A stretch of 62,703 nucleotides of DNA from the NCBI GenBank assembly GCA_022825675.1, contig JAJDWK010000008.1:1-62703 (forward strand), given 5' to 3'. The position numbers and the translations under genes are program-made. Positions 43,471-52,071 of the stretch are shown in pieces. Origin of the DNA: Anaerolineae bacterium. GTDB taxonomy: Bacteria; Chloroflexota; Anaerolineae; Aggregatilineales; Phototrophicaceae. Positions within the stretch are counted from its first letter, which is position 1; each line of letters begins with the position of its first letter. The notes under the pieces were generated by a model. The model searched no databases and had not been told where the DNA came from. It saw only the letters and a list, made by a program, of their open reading frames with translations.

Positions 43471-44142
43471 TTAGGCGCGTCCCTGGCGATAGGCAAATTT
43501 GGCGCCGCGCAAACGCCGCCCGTAGGTGCCCGTCACATAGCCTTGCACCGGCACAAAGAGCAGCAATCCCAGCAATGCCGCCGGCAGCAAAGCTATCAGC
43601 AGCAAGCAGGCAGCCGCCGTCACTATCAGCCATTGCAGGGTGAGCATGCTGTTGGCTTGCAGGCTGCGCAGCAAGGCATTGAACTGGAAGAAGGCGTCCC
43701 ACTCCCAAGTTTCGGCATAGCGCGTCATGCCCAGCGCCAGCAGCGACCAGGCAAATGCCAGATAGAGCAGCAACAGCGGCGCCAGCCCCGTCAGGATGCC
43801 GACGAATGTCAAGCCGCCGAAGAGGCTGCCGCCCAAACTGCCGCGAGCGGCGGACAGCAGCAGCAGCGCAAGCAGCAAAGGCAGATGATATACAAGAATC
43901 GCGACCAGCACCGGGAAGCCCTTGCCGATATCTTCGCCGATATGTGTCCATGTGGGCAGCGGGCGCGGATAATCGTTGCTGACATTGCGGACGAGCGCCG
44001 CCAGATAGCCCAGAAGCGCGCATAGGCAGAGTATGCCGACAACGGGCAGCGGGCACAGGATGAGAAACAGCGCCAGTTCCGCCATTTTCCGCCGCCAATG
44101 GCGGTCGCCAAAGATGTATGTGAAAGAGCGCAGGAGAATCAT
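43471..44142 (-). CDS. DUF4013 membrane protein
   Basis: A 223-residue protein with about six hydrophobic segments. The signature RNVSNDYPRPLPTWTHIGEDIGKGF matches DUF4013 (in parts not exceeding the usual spacing). Function unknown in all bacteria; the family is frequent in Chloroflexota and Archaea. The start is taken as ATG at 44142 with GAAG upstream; GTG at 44148 is possible. An unusual palindrome lies just upstream. Confidence 0.85.
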   Translation of the reverse strand: MILLRSFTYIFGDRHWRRKMAELALFLILCPLPVVGILCLCALLGYLAALVRNVSNDYPRPLPTWTHIGEDIGKGFPVLVAILVYHLPLLLALLLLSAARGSLGGSLFGGLTFVGILTGLAPLLLLYLAFAWSLLALGMTRYAETWEWDAFFQFNALLRSLQANSMLTLQWLIVTAAACLLLIALLPAALLGLLLFVPVQGYVTGTYGRRLRGAKFAYRQGRA

Positions 44143-44171
44143 AAGCACTTCTTTAAACTTGTTGATGTTCG

Positions 44172-44186
44172 CTTAAACTAAGTTTA
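44172..44186. promoter_or_regulatory. Perfect palindrome, candidate operator
   Basis: TTAAACT-A-AGTTTAA, a perfect 7-bp inverted repeat around one base, 30 bases upstream of the DUF4013 start. A third half-site, TTTAAACTT, is at about 44152-44160. AT-rich dyads of this size in a GC-rich gap are typical of repressor sites. Confidence 0.5.
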
Positions 44187-44322
44187 ACATGGATTTATCA
44201 TTTGTCCAGGCATTCGGGGGATTGTTGCAGCGCCTAGTGCGCCGAGGGCACCCCACAGGCACAGGCGGTATCCAATTTTCGCCAAAAATCTCGGCATTAC
44301 TGTCTTGGAATTGCGCGTAGAA

Positions 44323-44331
44323 TGCTACTAT
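44323..44331 (+). promoter_or_regulatory. Extended -10 promoter of the GT9 operon
   Basis: TGCTACTAT with TTGGAA at 44305-44310 (15-base spacer). The start codon at 44360 follows CAGGAG. Confidence 0.5.
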
Positions 44332-44359
44332 AGAGTTCTTTGCCCAGGAGCGCGCCTAT

Positions 44360-45445
44360 ATGCTATATCGGCTGCTTTCGCGCTTGCTGCCGACGGCAGA
44401 GGCGTCCGCCGAGCCGCGGCGCATCGTCTTGATACGCCCCTGCTGCATTGGCGATGTGGTGATGGCGACCGCGGCTTTGAGCGCTCTGCGGGCGGCTTTC
44501 CCGCGGGCGCATATCACCTTGGCGGTGGGACCCTGGTCGGCGCGGGCAATCGCGCATCATACGGCGCATGACGCCCTGCTCGATATCGGCAGCGATATGC
44601 CGCTGCGATCTCCCGCCGCCTTTTGGCGATTTGTAAGGCGTCTGCGCGCGGGGCGCTTTGACCTTACGGTGTCGCTGGCGCGTTCCCCGCTGATGAGCCT
44701 GGCGGCGCTGCTGGCGGGCTCGCCAGCCCGCGCGGGCTTACATAGCGGCGGGCGCGGCTTCGGTTACACTCTGCGCGTGCCGATTGCGGCTGATGCGCGT
44801 GAGCACGAGGCGGCGCTCTATCTGCGGGTTATCAGCGCCGCCGCCGGGAGAGAATTGCGTGCCTCCGCGAATTTGCCTGTCAGCGAGGCGGCGCGGGCGG
44901 CAGTGCGGCAGCGGCTGCGGGCGGCGGGCATCAGCGCGCCAGTTATCGTGGCGCACCCCGGCGGCGGCCGCAACCCGGGCGCGCAGTTGGCGAGCAAGCG
45001 CTATCCCGCGCCGATGCTGGCGGCGCTTTTGAATCAAACAGCGGCGGCGCAGGGCGCTTCTGTCATCCTCATCGGTGGCGCTGATGATGCCGCGCTCGCG
45101 CAGGCGGTAGCCGACCGCTTGACCGTGCCGGCGCGGCAATGGCTGGACGCGCTGAGTTTTGTGGAAATCGGCGCGCTGGCGGCGGCGGCGCTGCTGTACA
45201 TCGGCAATGACAGCGGCTTGACGCACCTGGCAGCCGCCAGCGGCGCAAAAACGGCAATGCTGATGGGACCAACTGACCCGCTGCGTTACGCGCCTTATAC
45301 CCGCGACAGCCTGGCGCTGTGGAAGCCGCGGGAACTGCCGAAAGGCGGGGCGGCGCAGGCGCGAAGCCGCTGGGATTGGCAGCGCGATGGCATCTCAGCC
45401 GCCGATGCCGCCGCAGCGATTGCGGCATTCCTCGACGAGAGCTGA
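44360..45445 (+). CDS. Glycosyltransferase family 9 (heptosyltransferase-like)
   Basis: A 361-residue GT-B enzyme. RIVLIRPCCIGDVVMATAAL at the N-terminus and YIGNDSGLTHLAAASG with MGPTDPLRYAP near the C-terminus are the GT9 hallmarks. GT9 members move ADP-heptose in Gram-negative lipopolysaccharide, but related enzymes serve other surface glycans. First gene of a probable three-gene unit with enoyl-CoA hydratase and the gene at 46225. Confidence 0.9.
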   Translation: MLYRLLSRLLPTAEASAEPRRIVLIRPCCIGDVVMATAALSALRAAFPRAHITLAVGPWSARAIAHHTAHDALLDIGSDMPLRSPAAFWRFVRRLRAGRFDLTVSLARSPLMSLAALLAGSPARAGLHSGGRGFGYTLRVPIAADAREHEAALYLRVISAAAGRELRASANLPVSEAARAAVRQRLRAAGISAPVIVAHPGGGRNPGAQLASKRYPAPMLAALLNQTAAAQGASVILIGGADDAALAQAVADRLTVPARQWLDALSFVEIGALAAAALLYIGNDSGLTHLAAASGAKTAMLMGPTDPLRYAPYTRDSLALWKPRELPKGGAAQARSRWDWQRDGISAADAAAAIAAFLDES

Positions 45446-45463
45446 AATAAGGAGAACGAGACT

Positions 45464-46240
45464 ATGCCCTATCAACACATTTTGGTGGACAAGCCCGCGG
45501 CGGGGGTGGGACGGGCGCGGCTGAACCGTCCCGCGGCGCTGAACGCCCTCAACTCGGCGCTGCTGGACGAGCTGATGCAGGCGCTGACAGCCTTCGACAA
45601 TGACGCGGAAATCGGCGCGCTCATCGTGACCGGGGATGACAAAGCCTTCGCCGCCGGCGCGGATATCAAAGAGATGCAGGGCAAATCACAGATGGACATG
45701 CTGATGGCGCCATCGCTGCTCGACCGCTTCGCGGTGCACCGCTTAAACAAGCCGGTCATCGCCGCCGTGTCCGGCTATGCCTTGGGCGGAGGCTGTGAAG
45801 TGGCGCTCAGCTGTGACATGATCGTGGCTTCGGAGACGGCGGTCTTTGGGCAGCCGGAGATAAACCTCGGCATCATCCCCGGCGCTGGCGGCACCCAGCG
45901 GCTGACGCGGGCTGTCGGCAAGGCGCTGGCGATGGAAATCATGCTGACAGACCGCAAGCTGAGCGCGCAAGAGGCGCTGGCTTATGGTTTGGTCAACCGG
46001 GTGGCACCGCTGGAGGACTATATGCAGGTGGCGATCGGCATCGCGCAGAAGGCGGCGCGGCGCTCGCAAGTCGCCATCCGCCTGACAAAAGAAGCCATCA
46101 ACAAAGCCTACGACGGCTCGCTGGAAGCGGGACTGGCATTTGAACGGCGCAATTTCCTGCTCGCCTTCGGCTCGGAAGACAAAGCCGAGGGCATGAGCGC
46201 CTTCATCGAAAAGCGGCGGGCGCGATGGACACACCGCTGA
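45464..46240 (+). CDS. Enoyl-CoA hydratase
   Basis: A 258-residue crotonase-fold enzyme. The CoA/oxyanion loop [11 protein letters not shown] and the catalytic block [19 protein letters not shown] carry the two Glu of true hydratases: one in EINLGIIPG and the upstream Glu in [11 protein letters not shown]. It should hydrate short- to medium-chain trans-2-enoyl-CoA in fatty-acid or amino-acid breakdown. The start follows AAGGAG. Confidence 0.93.
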   Translation: MPYQHILVDKPAAGVGRARLNRPAALNALNSALLDELMQALTAFDNDAEIGALIVTGDDKAFAAGADIKEMQGKSQMDMLMAPSLLDRFAVHRLNKPVIAAVSGYALGGGCEVALSCDMIVASETAVFGQPEINLGIIPGAGGTQRLTRAVGKALAMEIMLTDRKLSAQEALAYGLVNRVAPLEDYMQVAIGIAQKAARRSQVAIRLTKEAINKAYDGSLEAGLAFERRNFLLAFGSEDKAEGMSAFIEKRRARWTHR

Positions 46241-46803
46241 GCCTGACCATCGTGTATACCGGCGGCATCGGCGGTGACCTGGCGCTGCTGCCGCGCCTGC
46301 ATACTTTCCTCCAGCGCCTCAAAGCCGCGGGCGGCGGCACATCGCTGCTGTTGGATTTGGGCGGCGCTTGCAGCGCTGCCGCCTGGCATTGCCGCGCCAC
46401 TGGCAATCGCTCGGCGCTGACTTTGCTGGATGGCATGGGCTATGACGCCGCTAACATCGCCGGTGCGCTGACACCGGCAGACCGCGCCAAGCTGGAAGCG
46501 GCGGTGGCGATGCGCCTGCTAGATGGCGAGCGCGACTGGCTGCAGCCGCCGCTGGCAGGCGCGCGCTTGAGCATCTCGCTGAGTCCCGCCGGCGAGACAC
46601 GGCTGACGGGCAGCCGCCTGCGGCTGGCGCGGGTGAGCGCGGGGCAAGTTGGGCTGGCGCGCTTGCAGTACGCAGGGGCAATCCAACTGCGGGCGGCGCG
46701 CATCCACAGGCTGCCGCCGCGGACGCCGCCCAACCCCAGCATCGCGGGCGCGGTGGACTTCGTGCTCAGCGAAGCGCGGCTCTACGCGCAGAAGCGGGGC
46801 TGA
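46225..46803 (+). CDS. Degenerate 5'-nucleotidase/UshA-like metallophosphatase domain, 192 residues
   Basis: The blocks LTIVYTGGIGGDLALLPRL, SLLLDLGGACS and SALTLLDGMGYDAANIA follow the layout of the N-terminal UshA-type metallophosphatase domain. Where active enzymes have TND-x-HG, LLLDAGD and GNHE, this has TGGIGGD, LLLDLGG and no GNHE. The metal site is therefore gone, and the sequence may be a binding or structural relic. It overlaps the enoyl-CoA hydratase by 16 bases, so it is translated from the same mRNA. Family assignment is by pattern only. Confidence 0.6.
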   Translation: MDTPLSLTIVYTGGIGGDLALLPRLHTFLQRLKAAGGGTSLLLDLGGACSAAAWHCRATGNRSALTLLDGMGYDAANIAGALTPADRAKLEAAVAMRLLDGERDWLQPPLAGARLSISLSPAGETRLTGSRLRLARVSAGQVGLARLQYAGAIQLRAARIHRLPPRTPPNPSIAGAVDFVLSEARLYAQKRG

Positions 46804-46853
46804 GCCTTGCCCAGCTGTTGAGATGAAATGCGGAATGCAACGGAGCCAGCCGC

Positions 46854-47978
46854 CTAAGGCAAAACGCGGTGATTCAACATCTCGTTGACCAAAACGACCA
46901 GCCGCCGCAGCTCATCTTCCAGGTCGCGGCTGATGCCATCTTGAATCAGCGCTTCGCGGAAGAGATCACGCGCCTCGCGCAAATGCTCGTGCCCGCCGCG
47001 CAGCTTGCCCAAGCCGGCGCGCAATTGGCTGCGCGCTTCGCTGCTGGCATCGCTGGTATAAAAGTCGCGGAATTGCCAGCCATGCTGCGCCGAAGCGCGT
47101 TGCAAGCCGCTGACAAAGCTGGCGACTGTCTCCAGCTCTTCGGCGGCACCGCGCTGCAGCAAATCGGCAATGTCTTCGCTTAGGCTGGGTTCCATGGAAA
47201 AATCGAGAGTGTCGATATCGGTATAACGCGCTTCCACGGCATCACGGCTGCTGGGCTGGGGGCGCAGCGAAGTCTTCTGCGGCGACATGCCGGTGAAGAT
47301 GGGGTAGAGCACGCCAACGCACATATTATGCACATCTTTGCGGTATTGCCCGCTGGCATCAGCGCGCCCGTCTTCAAGCCGGCGCGAGCTGTTGAAGTCG
47401 ATGACTTTGAGATGGGTGCCATCCCAGTAGACATGCTCCAGCTTATGATCGAGATAGACGATGGAATGCTCATGCGCCTGGGCGAGCAGTTCGCTGAATT
47501 GCAGCGCCAGCGCCAAGCCCTCTTCGCTGGGCAAGCGCCAGCGGCGCTCGGGCTTGTTGGGCTTCATCAAGTAGAATAGGCTGTGCTGGCGCGGCAGATT
47601 TTCCAGCGTCAGATAGGGACGCCAGCCAGCCGCGGCATAGCGCGGCATCGCATCGATGAAGCCGCGCACATCGCCTTGGAAGGAGGTGATATCGCCGCCG
47701 CCTGGCGCTTCCCCGCGATCGGTCAGGAAGCCGCAATCATACAATTTGACGATATTGGGGCTGTGCCAGAGCCGCGTGAGGATATCGGCTTCGTTGCCAA
47801 AAGCGCGATATTCCCAGCGCATATCGCCATCGGCGCTAAGATGCTCGGGGCGCATCACCTTAAAGGCGACTGAGTTGCCGTTGCGCCGGTCGGTTGCGGC
47901 GAGCACGCGCGCGTAATGCCCAAGCGCAAAGGTATCGATGAAATTGCCCAGAGTGTAGAGGTCTGTGAATCGCGGCAT
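46854..47978 (-). CDS. Atypical protein-kinase-like protein
   Basis: A 374-residue protein with a kinase fold in residues 15-250 and a helical C-terminal domain of about 110 residues. The Lys is in VAFKVMRPEHL (K40), and the alpha-C Glu is in NEADIL. The catalytic loop is YLDHKLEHV (D177, K179) where HRDLKPEN is expected, so the metal-binding Asn is His. The DFG is DFN (194-196). It may be a weak or changed kinase. A TTG start at 48032 would add a CPKCG knuckle; the ATG at 47978 is used here. Confidence 0.8.
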   Translation of the reverse strand: MPRFTDLYTLGNFIDTFALGHYARVLAATDRRNGNSVAFKVMRPEHLSADGDMRWEYRAFGNEADILTRLWHSPNIVKLYDCGFLTDRGEAPGGGDITSFQGDVRGFIDAMPRYAAAGWRPYLTLENLPRQHSLFYLMKPNKPERRWRLPSEEGLALALQFSELLAQAHEHSIVYLDHKLEHVYWDGTHLKVIDFNSSRRLEDGRADASGQYRKDVHNMCVGVLYPIFTGMSPQKTSLRPQPSSRDAVEARYTDIDTLDFSMEPSLSEDIADLLQRGAAEELETVASFVSGLQRASAQHGWQFRDFYTSDASSEARSQLRAGLGKLRGGHEHLREARDLFREALIQDGISRDLEDELRRLVVLVNEMLNHRVLP

Positions 47979-48067
47979 AGGGCTTCCACATTTCGGACAG
48001 CCGCGCCAATTCGGCGTCGACAGTACCTGCAATATACCAGCTTTTGCGCCGCGTATACAGGGTAGGG

Positions 48068-48185
48068 GAAGGCAATCGCATAATAGTAGTATTCGCCACA
48101 AAGACGCAAAGGACACAAAAATTTTCTTGAAATGGCTCTTTGCTTCTACCTATAAGCAGGGAAACCGGTATTGGGCATCTCGCTA
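48068..48185 (+). repeat. Inverted-repeat element, partial copy
   Basis: The gap 47979-48258 has AGGCAATCGCATAATA, TATTCGCCACAAAGACGCAA and TCTTGAAATGGCTCT, the last also shared with 35740. There is no right terminal repeat. Confidence 0.65.
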
Positions 48186-48258
48186 GAGCCGCCCCCATTC
48201 ATCCCTTCACTGCGCTATGATACGCTAAGTCCCACATAGCCGAGGTGCCCGCCGCCAG

Positions 48259-49233
48259 ATGCGCCATTTGCTGCCTTTGCGTTGCCTGTCCGCCTTGCTG
48301 ATTGGCGTCAGCATGCTGGCGGCTGCCGCCGCGCAAGATGCCGCGCCAGTTCCGCAGCCAGCGCCGCGCCCGATGCCATCGTCCGTACACAGAGACGCGG
48401 GGCTGCAGCTGGAACTCTATTTCCCGGCTTTGAAGCAGGGCGGGGTTGGACTGCTGCGCTTGAGCGGCGGCGGCATCCTCAGCGCCCGCGCGGACTTCCT
48501 GGGCAAAGACATCTCCTTTTTCCATGCGCCCGGCGATGCCTGGTACGGCTTGATTGCCGCCAGCATCGACGCCGCCCCGGGCGAATATCCCTTGACGGTG
48601 CTGGCAACGCGGGACGCGGGCGCAACCCGCTTCGAGCGCCGCGTGGAAGTGCAAAGCGGCAACTTCATCGTGCAGGATTTCGCCCTGGGAGGCAGCGCCG
48701 GGCAATTGGTATCGCAGGCGGCGGAGCGGGAAGCGGTGGCGCTCATCCGCGCCATCACGGCGGAGTATCAGGCGCAGCCGCAGTGGGGCGCGCAGGGTTT
48801 CGCGCTGCCGCTGGCAGGCGCGCTGACATCGCCCTTCGGCGCGATTCGCACATTGAACGAAGACTTTTCAACGCGGCACATGGGTTGGGATCAAAACGCG
48901 CCCGAGGGCAGCCCCGTGCGCGCCATGGCGGCGGGGATAGTGGCGGCGGCGGAAGCCGCGCCGGCGGCGCGCGCGGGCATTTATGGCAAGTTTGTCATGC
49001 TCGACCACGGCTACACCGTCTTCTCCAGCTATGCGCATCTATCGGAGATATTCGCGCGGGCGGGGCAGCGGGTTGAAAGCGGGCAGGTCATCGGCTTGAG
49101 CGGCAACACCGGGCGCAGCAGCGGTCCCCATCTGCATTGGGAAGTGCTGCTGCATGGCGAGCGGGTAGATGGCGTCGCCTTCCTTAAACAATGGCTGCCG
49201 CCGATGCCAGCGGCAGAGTCCGCGGGCGGCTAA
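48259..49233 (+). CDS. M23-family metallopeptidase, exported
   Basis: A 324-residue peptidoglycan hydrolase. A signal peptide (residues about 1-25) leads to a beta-rich N-terminal domain, then a LytM/M23 domain. Zinc ligands are H207 and D211 in RHMGWDQ, and H293 in PHLHWEV, with H260 in SSYAH and H291 as catalytic His. All key residues are present, so an active D,D- or interpeptide-bridge endopeptidase is likely. No LysM is fused. Confidence 0.9.
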   Translation: MRHLLPLRCLSALLIGVSMLAAAAAQDAAPVPQPAPRPMPSSVHRDAGLQLELYFPALKQGGVGLLRLSGGGILSARADFLGKDISFFHAPGDAWYGLIAASIDAAPGEYPLTVLATRDAGATRFERRVEVQSGNFIVQDFALGGSAGQLVSQAAEREAVALIRAITAEYQAQPQWGAQGFALPLAGALTSPFGAIRTLNEDFSTRHMGWDQNAPEGSPVRAMAAGIVAAAEAAPAARAGIYGKFVMLDHGYTVFSSYAHLSEIFARAGQRVESGQVIGLSGNTGRSSGPHLHWEVLLHGERVDGVAFLKQWLPPMPAAESAGG

Positions 49234-49249
49234 GCCTGCTGGACCTGCG

Positions 49250-50230
49250 TCAAGCGATGCGGAAGAGCCGCTGGGCATTGCCGCCCAAAATCAGCGCCAA
49301 GTCCGCCGGGCTGCAGTCCAGCGCGCGCGCATAAGGCAGGATGGCCTCAATCGTCACCCAGGGGTGGTCGCTGCCAAAAAGCAGGCGCTCGGCGCCAGCA
49401 AAACGCAGCGCAAAATCAATGGCGAGCTGGTCGGGCGATACCAAATCGAGATAAACGCGGCGATAGGTCTCGCGTGGCGATTGGCGGATATGCTCGCGTC
49501 CGCGGCGCTTGACTTCCGTCTGCTCGACCACCCGCCCCATCAGATAAGGCAAGACGCCGCCGCAATGCGGATGCACCACTGTCAGCGCGGGCTGCCGCTC
49601 CATGATGCCGCTGAGGATGAGCCGCAGCATGGCGATGGAGGTATCCACCATGAAGCCCAGCATGGGAATCATGCTGTGCTCGGCGATTGCGCCGCCCCAA
49701 ATCGGCACGGTAGGGTGCAGCAGCAGCGGCATATTCAGCGCTGCCGCCCGCGCGTAGAGCGGCTCGAAGCGGGGGTCATCGAGAGGCGCGCCGTTCACAT
49801 GCGAAGGCAGGAAGACGCCGCGCAAATCCAGCGCGCTATGGGCGCGCTCCAGCTCGCTGATGGCGGCGGGCACATCATTGAGTGGCAGCGAGGCGATGCC
49901 GACGAAGCGGTCTTGATGCCGGGCGCAGATTTCAGCGACGGCATCGTTGCAGAGGCGCGCGCCTTCCAGCGCCAGCGGCGGCTCCAGCATATCGGGCGTG
50001 GGGATATTGACGCTGATGACGCTGATGTCGACGCCGCTGGCGTCCATAGCGGCGAGCTTTTGCGCCGGGCTGTAGTCAGCGAGGTCCAGGCGGAAGCGCT
50101 GTACCCCCGCGTAATTGATGAGATAGACGCCATCGCCGCCGCTAACGCGTAAGCTGTTGGCGTTACGCGTCAGCAAATCGGCATAAGCGCGGGGGAAAAC
50201 ATGGCTCTGGCAATCGATGACGAGGCTCAT
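49250..50230 (-). CDS. Amidohydrolase-2 family protein (COG2159-like)
   Basis: A 326-residue TIM-barrel hydrolase or decarboxylase. The N-terminal metal motif is IDCQSHVFP: the first His of the usual D-x-H-x-H is Gln. Later ligands are seen in LLLHPTVP, VHPHCGGVLPYL and FGSDHPWV. It resembles decarboxylases of the ACMSD type and sugar lactonases. The ATG at 50230 follows GGGGAGGG and overlaps the stop of the Gfo/Idh gene by four bases. Last gene of the operon. Confidence 0.85.
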   Translation of the reverse strand: MSLVIDCQSHVFPRAYADLLTRNANSLRVSGGDGVYLINYAGVQRFRLDLADYSPAQKLAAMDASGVDISVISVNIPTPDMLEPPLALEGARLCNDAVAEICARHQDRFVGIASLPLNDVPAAISELERAHSALDLRGVFLPSHVNGAPLDDPRFEPLYARAAALNMPLLLHPTVPIWGGAIAEHSMIPMLGFMVDTSIAMLRLILSGIMERQPALTVVHPHCGGVLPYLMGRVVEQTEVKRRGREHIRQSPRETYRRVYLDLVSPDQLAIDFALRFAGAERLLFGSDHPWVTIEAILPYARALDCSPADLALILGGNAQRLFRIA

Positions 50231-51270
50231 GCGCCCTCCCCGATAGCGGCCGCTGGCATCGCGGTTACGGGGGTGAAAGCGCCGCTGCGTTGGGAGGCGA
50301 TAGCGGCGGCGATGACCGCCAGCACTTTGAGATTGTTGCGCCCGCTGAAGTGCGGCTCCGCGCCGCCAGTAAGCCAATCGCGCCAGCGCTCCAAAAAGAG
50401 CGACCAGGGCTGCGTCGGCGGCATCCCTTGGTCAAGGTCGATAGAGGCGAAAGCGCCGCCGCGCTCGGCAAATTCATAGCGCATCTCGTTCCTGGACATG
50501 TGCAAGCCGCGGCAGCGCAGCGCGCCGCGCTCCCCTTCCAGCCGCAGCTCATAACAATCCGCCTGCGATGAATAGCCGGCGTGATACAGCATGCGCTCGC
50601 CGCCGGCAAAGCGCAGGATGCCGTTGATCATGCAGGGGCTGCTGTAGACCGACCAGGACGGCAAAAAGCCATCGCAGAGGACGGACTGCGGCTTCAGCGC
50701 GGGCAGGATGGCGAAGAGGCAATCAAGATGGTGGCAGGTCATCTCCCAGAGCACCGGCTGCGGGAAATCCACCAGATTCCTGGCTTGATGGCGCGGCTTG
50801 GCGTTGAAGAAAAATATCTGCTCGACGGCACCTAAAGCGCCAGACGCGACATAGTCCGCCACAACTTGATAATGGCGGAAGTAGCGCATCTGCTGCCCGA
50901 CAGCCAGCTTGATGCCCAGCCGCGCCGCCAAGGCGACCAAGCGCTGGGACTGGGCGAAGTCGTTGGCCAGCGGCTTGGCGACAAGCGGGCTGACACCCGC
51001 GCGCAGGGCGGCTTCGGCTTGGGCGAAATGCCACTCCGAGGGTGTGTTAATCAAAGCGGCATCGGCGGGCGTCTGCGCCAGCGCCGCCGTCAGGTCGGTA
51101 TGCAGCGCCGCCGCGGGCAGCGCCAGCGCTTGCCGCGCCCAATCCAGCGCCGCCGGGTTGACATCAACGACAGCGGCGACTTCGTGCCAGCTTTTTCCCC
51201 GCAAAGTCTTGAGCATGGAGCGGGTTACGCCGCCCATGCCAACGATGATGCTGCGCATTTTCTCCGGCAT
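50227..51270 (-). CDS. Gfo/Idh/MocA-family NAD(P)-dependent oxidoreductase
   Basis: A 347-residue sugar or inositol dehydrogenase-like enzyme. The Rossmann nucleotide-binding start MRSIIVGMGGVTRSML is at the N-terminus, and the LVAKPLANDF block gives the conserved KP. The C-terminal domain is the usual alpha/beta sheet. It lies between the isomerase (9 bases upstream) and the amidohydrolase (4-base overlap), so it works in the same pathway. It might oxidise a sugar C-1 or C-3. Confidence 0.88.
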   Translation of the reverse strand: MPEKMRSIIVGMGGVTRSMLKTLRGKSWHEVAAVVDVNPAALDWARQALALPAAALHTDLTAALAQTPADAALINTPSEWHFAQAEAALRAGVSPLVAKPLANDFAQSQRLVALAARLGIKLAVGQQMRYFRHYQVVADYVASGALGAVEQIFFFNAKPRHQARNLVDFPQPVLWEMTCHHLDCLFAILPALKPQSVLCDGFLPSWSVYSSPCMINGILRFAGGERMLYHAGYSSQADCYELRLEGERGALRCRGLHMSRNEMRYEFAERGGAFASIDLDQGMPPTQPWSLFLERWRDWLTGGAEPHFSGRNNLKVLAVIAAAIASQRSGAFTPVTAMPAAAIGEGA

Positions 51271-51279
51271 AACCGCCTC

Positions 51280-52071
51280 CTACTCCGCTTCCAGCAATGT
51301 CAGCAACTGCTGATGATTGGCGCGCACGGCGCGGACGCGGTCATCCCATTGATGCGGCTCCAGGCAATAATAGCCCGGGTAGCCATCCGCTTTGAGCGCC
51401 GCCACCTGCGCCGCCAGGTCAACGACGCCATCGTTGATATACACAAAACCGCTCTCTGGCTTCCAATTTTTGAAGTGTACATGGCTCAGAATATCGCGCG
51501 CATGGGCGTAGCCATCAGCCCAGGAGCTTTCGCCCGAAGCGGCGCCATTGGCAGGGTCCCAAACGACCGACAGCCCCAGCGTACGCGCGATTGTCGCCAG
51601 ATTCGCGCCGGTATCGCTGTAGATGCTGGCGGCATTTTCCAGCAGCACCTCAATGCCCTCACGGGCGCAGAGTTCGACCGCCTTGCCCAGGTGATCGTAG
51701 ATTTCGTCCGGGATGGCTTCGTCACGACTGGCGCGGCGGAAGGTGAAGAGGGTCATGCGGCTTAAGCCCAGCCGTTCCATCAGGCGGAAGGCTTTGGGCA
51801 AATCCTGCTCGAAGGTGCGGGCGATGACATCGGCATCCAGCGGACCTTTGAAGAACCCCGGGCTGACGCCGATAAGCTCAAGCTCGTGGGCGGCGACCGT
51901 GTCAAGCACCGCTTGAATCGCGCTGTCGCTGACATGGGGGAAGCGCCCGCCTTCCAGCTTGCGCAATTCATAAGCGCGGATGCCCAAGGGCAGGCAGGTT
52001 TCTACCGCCCGCGCAAAAGAATCATCCGCTTCATCGCTGATAATCGCCAGCCGCTGCCGCCAATCAGTCAT
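51280..52071 (-). CDS. Sugar phosphate isomerase/epimerase family (AP-endonuclease-2-like TIM barrel)
   Basis: A 263-residue TIM-barrel protein. RAYELRKLEGGRFPH, LLENAASIYSDTGANLA, VVWDPANGA and HVHFKNWKP give the metal-binding Glu, Asp, His and so on, in family order. The ATG at 52071 follows GGAGGA; the longer frame upstream overlaps the large neighbour and is not used. The start overlaps the stop of the large PcRGLX-like gene by eight bases. Confidence 0.85.
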   Translation of the reverse strand: MTDWRQRLAIISDEADDSFARAVETCLPLGIRAYELRKLEGGRFPHVSDSAIQAVLDTVAAHELELIGVSPGFFKGPLDADVIARTFEQDLPKAFRLMERLGLSRMTLFTFRRASRDEAIPDEIYDHLGKAVELCAREGIEVLLENAASIYSDTGANLATIARTLGLSVVWDPANGAASGESSWADGYAHARDILSHVHFKNWKPESGFVYINDGVVDLAAQVAALKADGYPGYYCLEPHQWDDRVRAVRANHQQLLTLLEAE

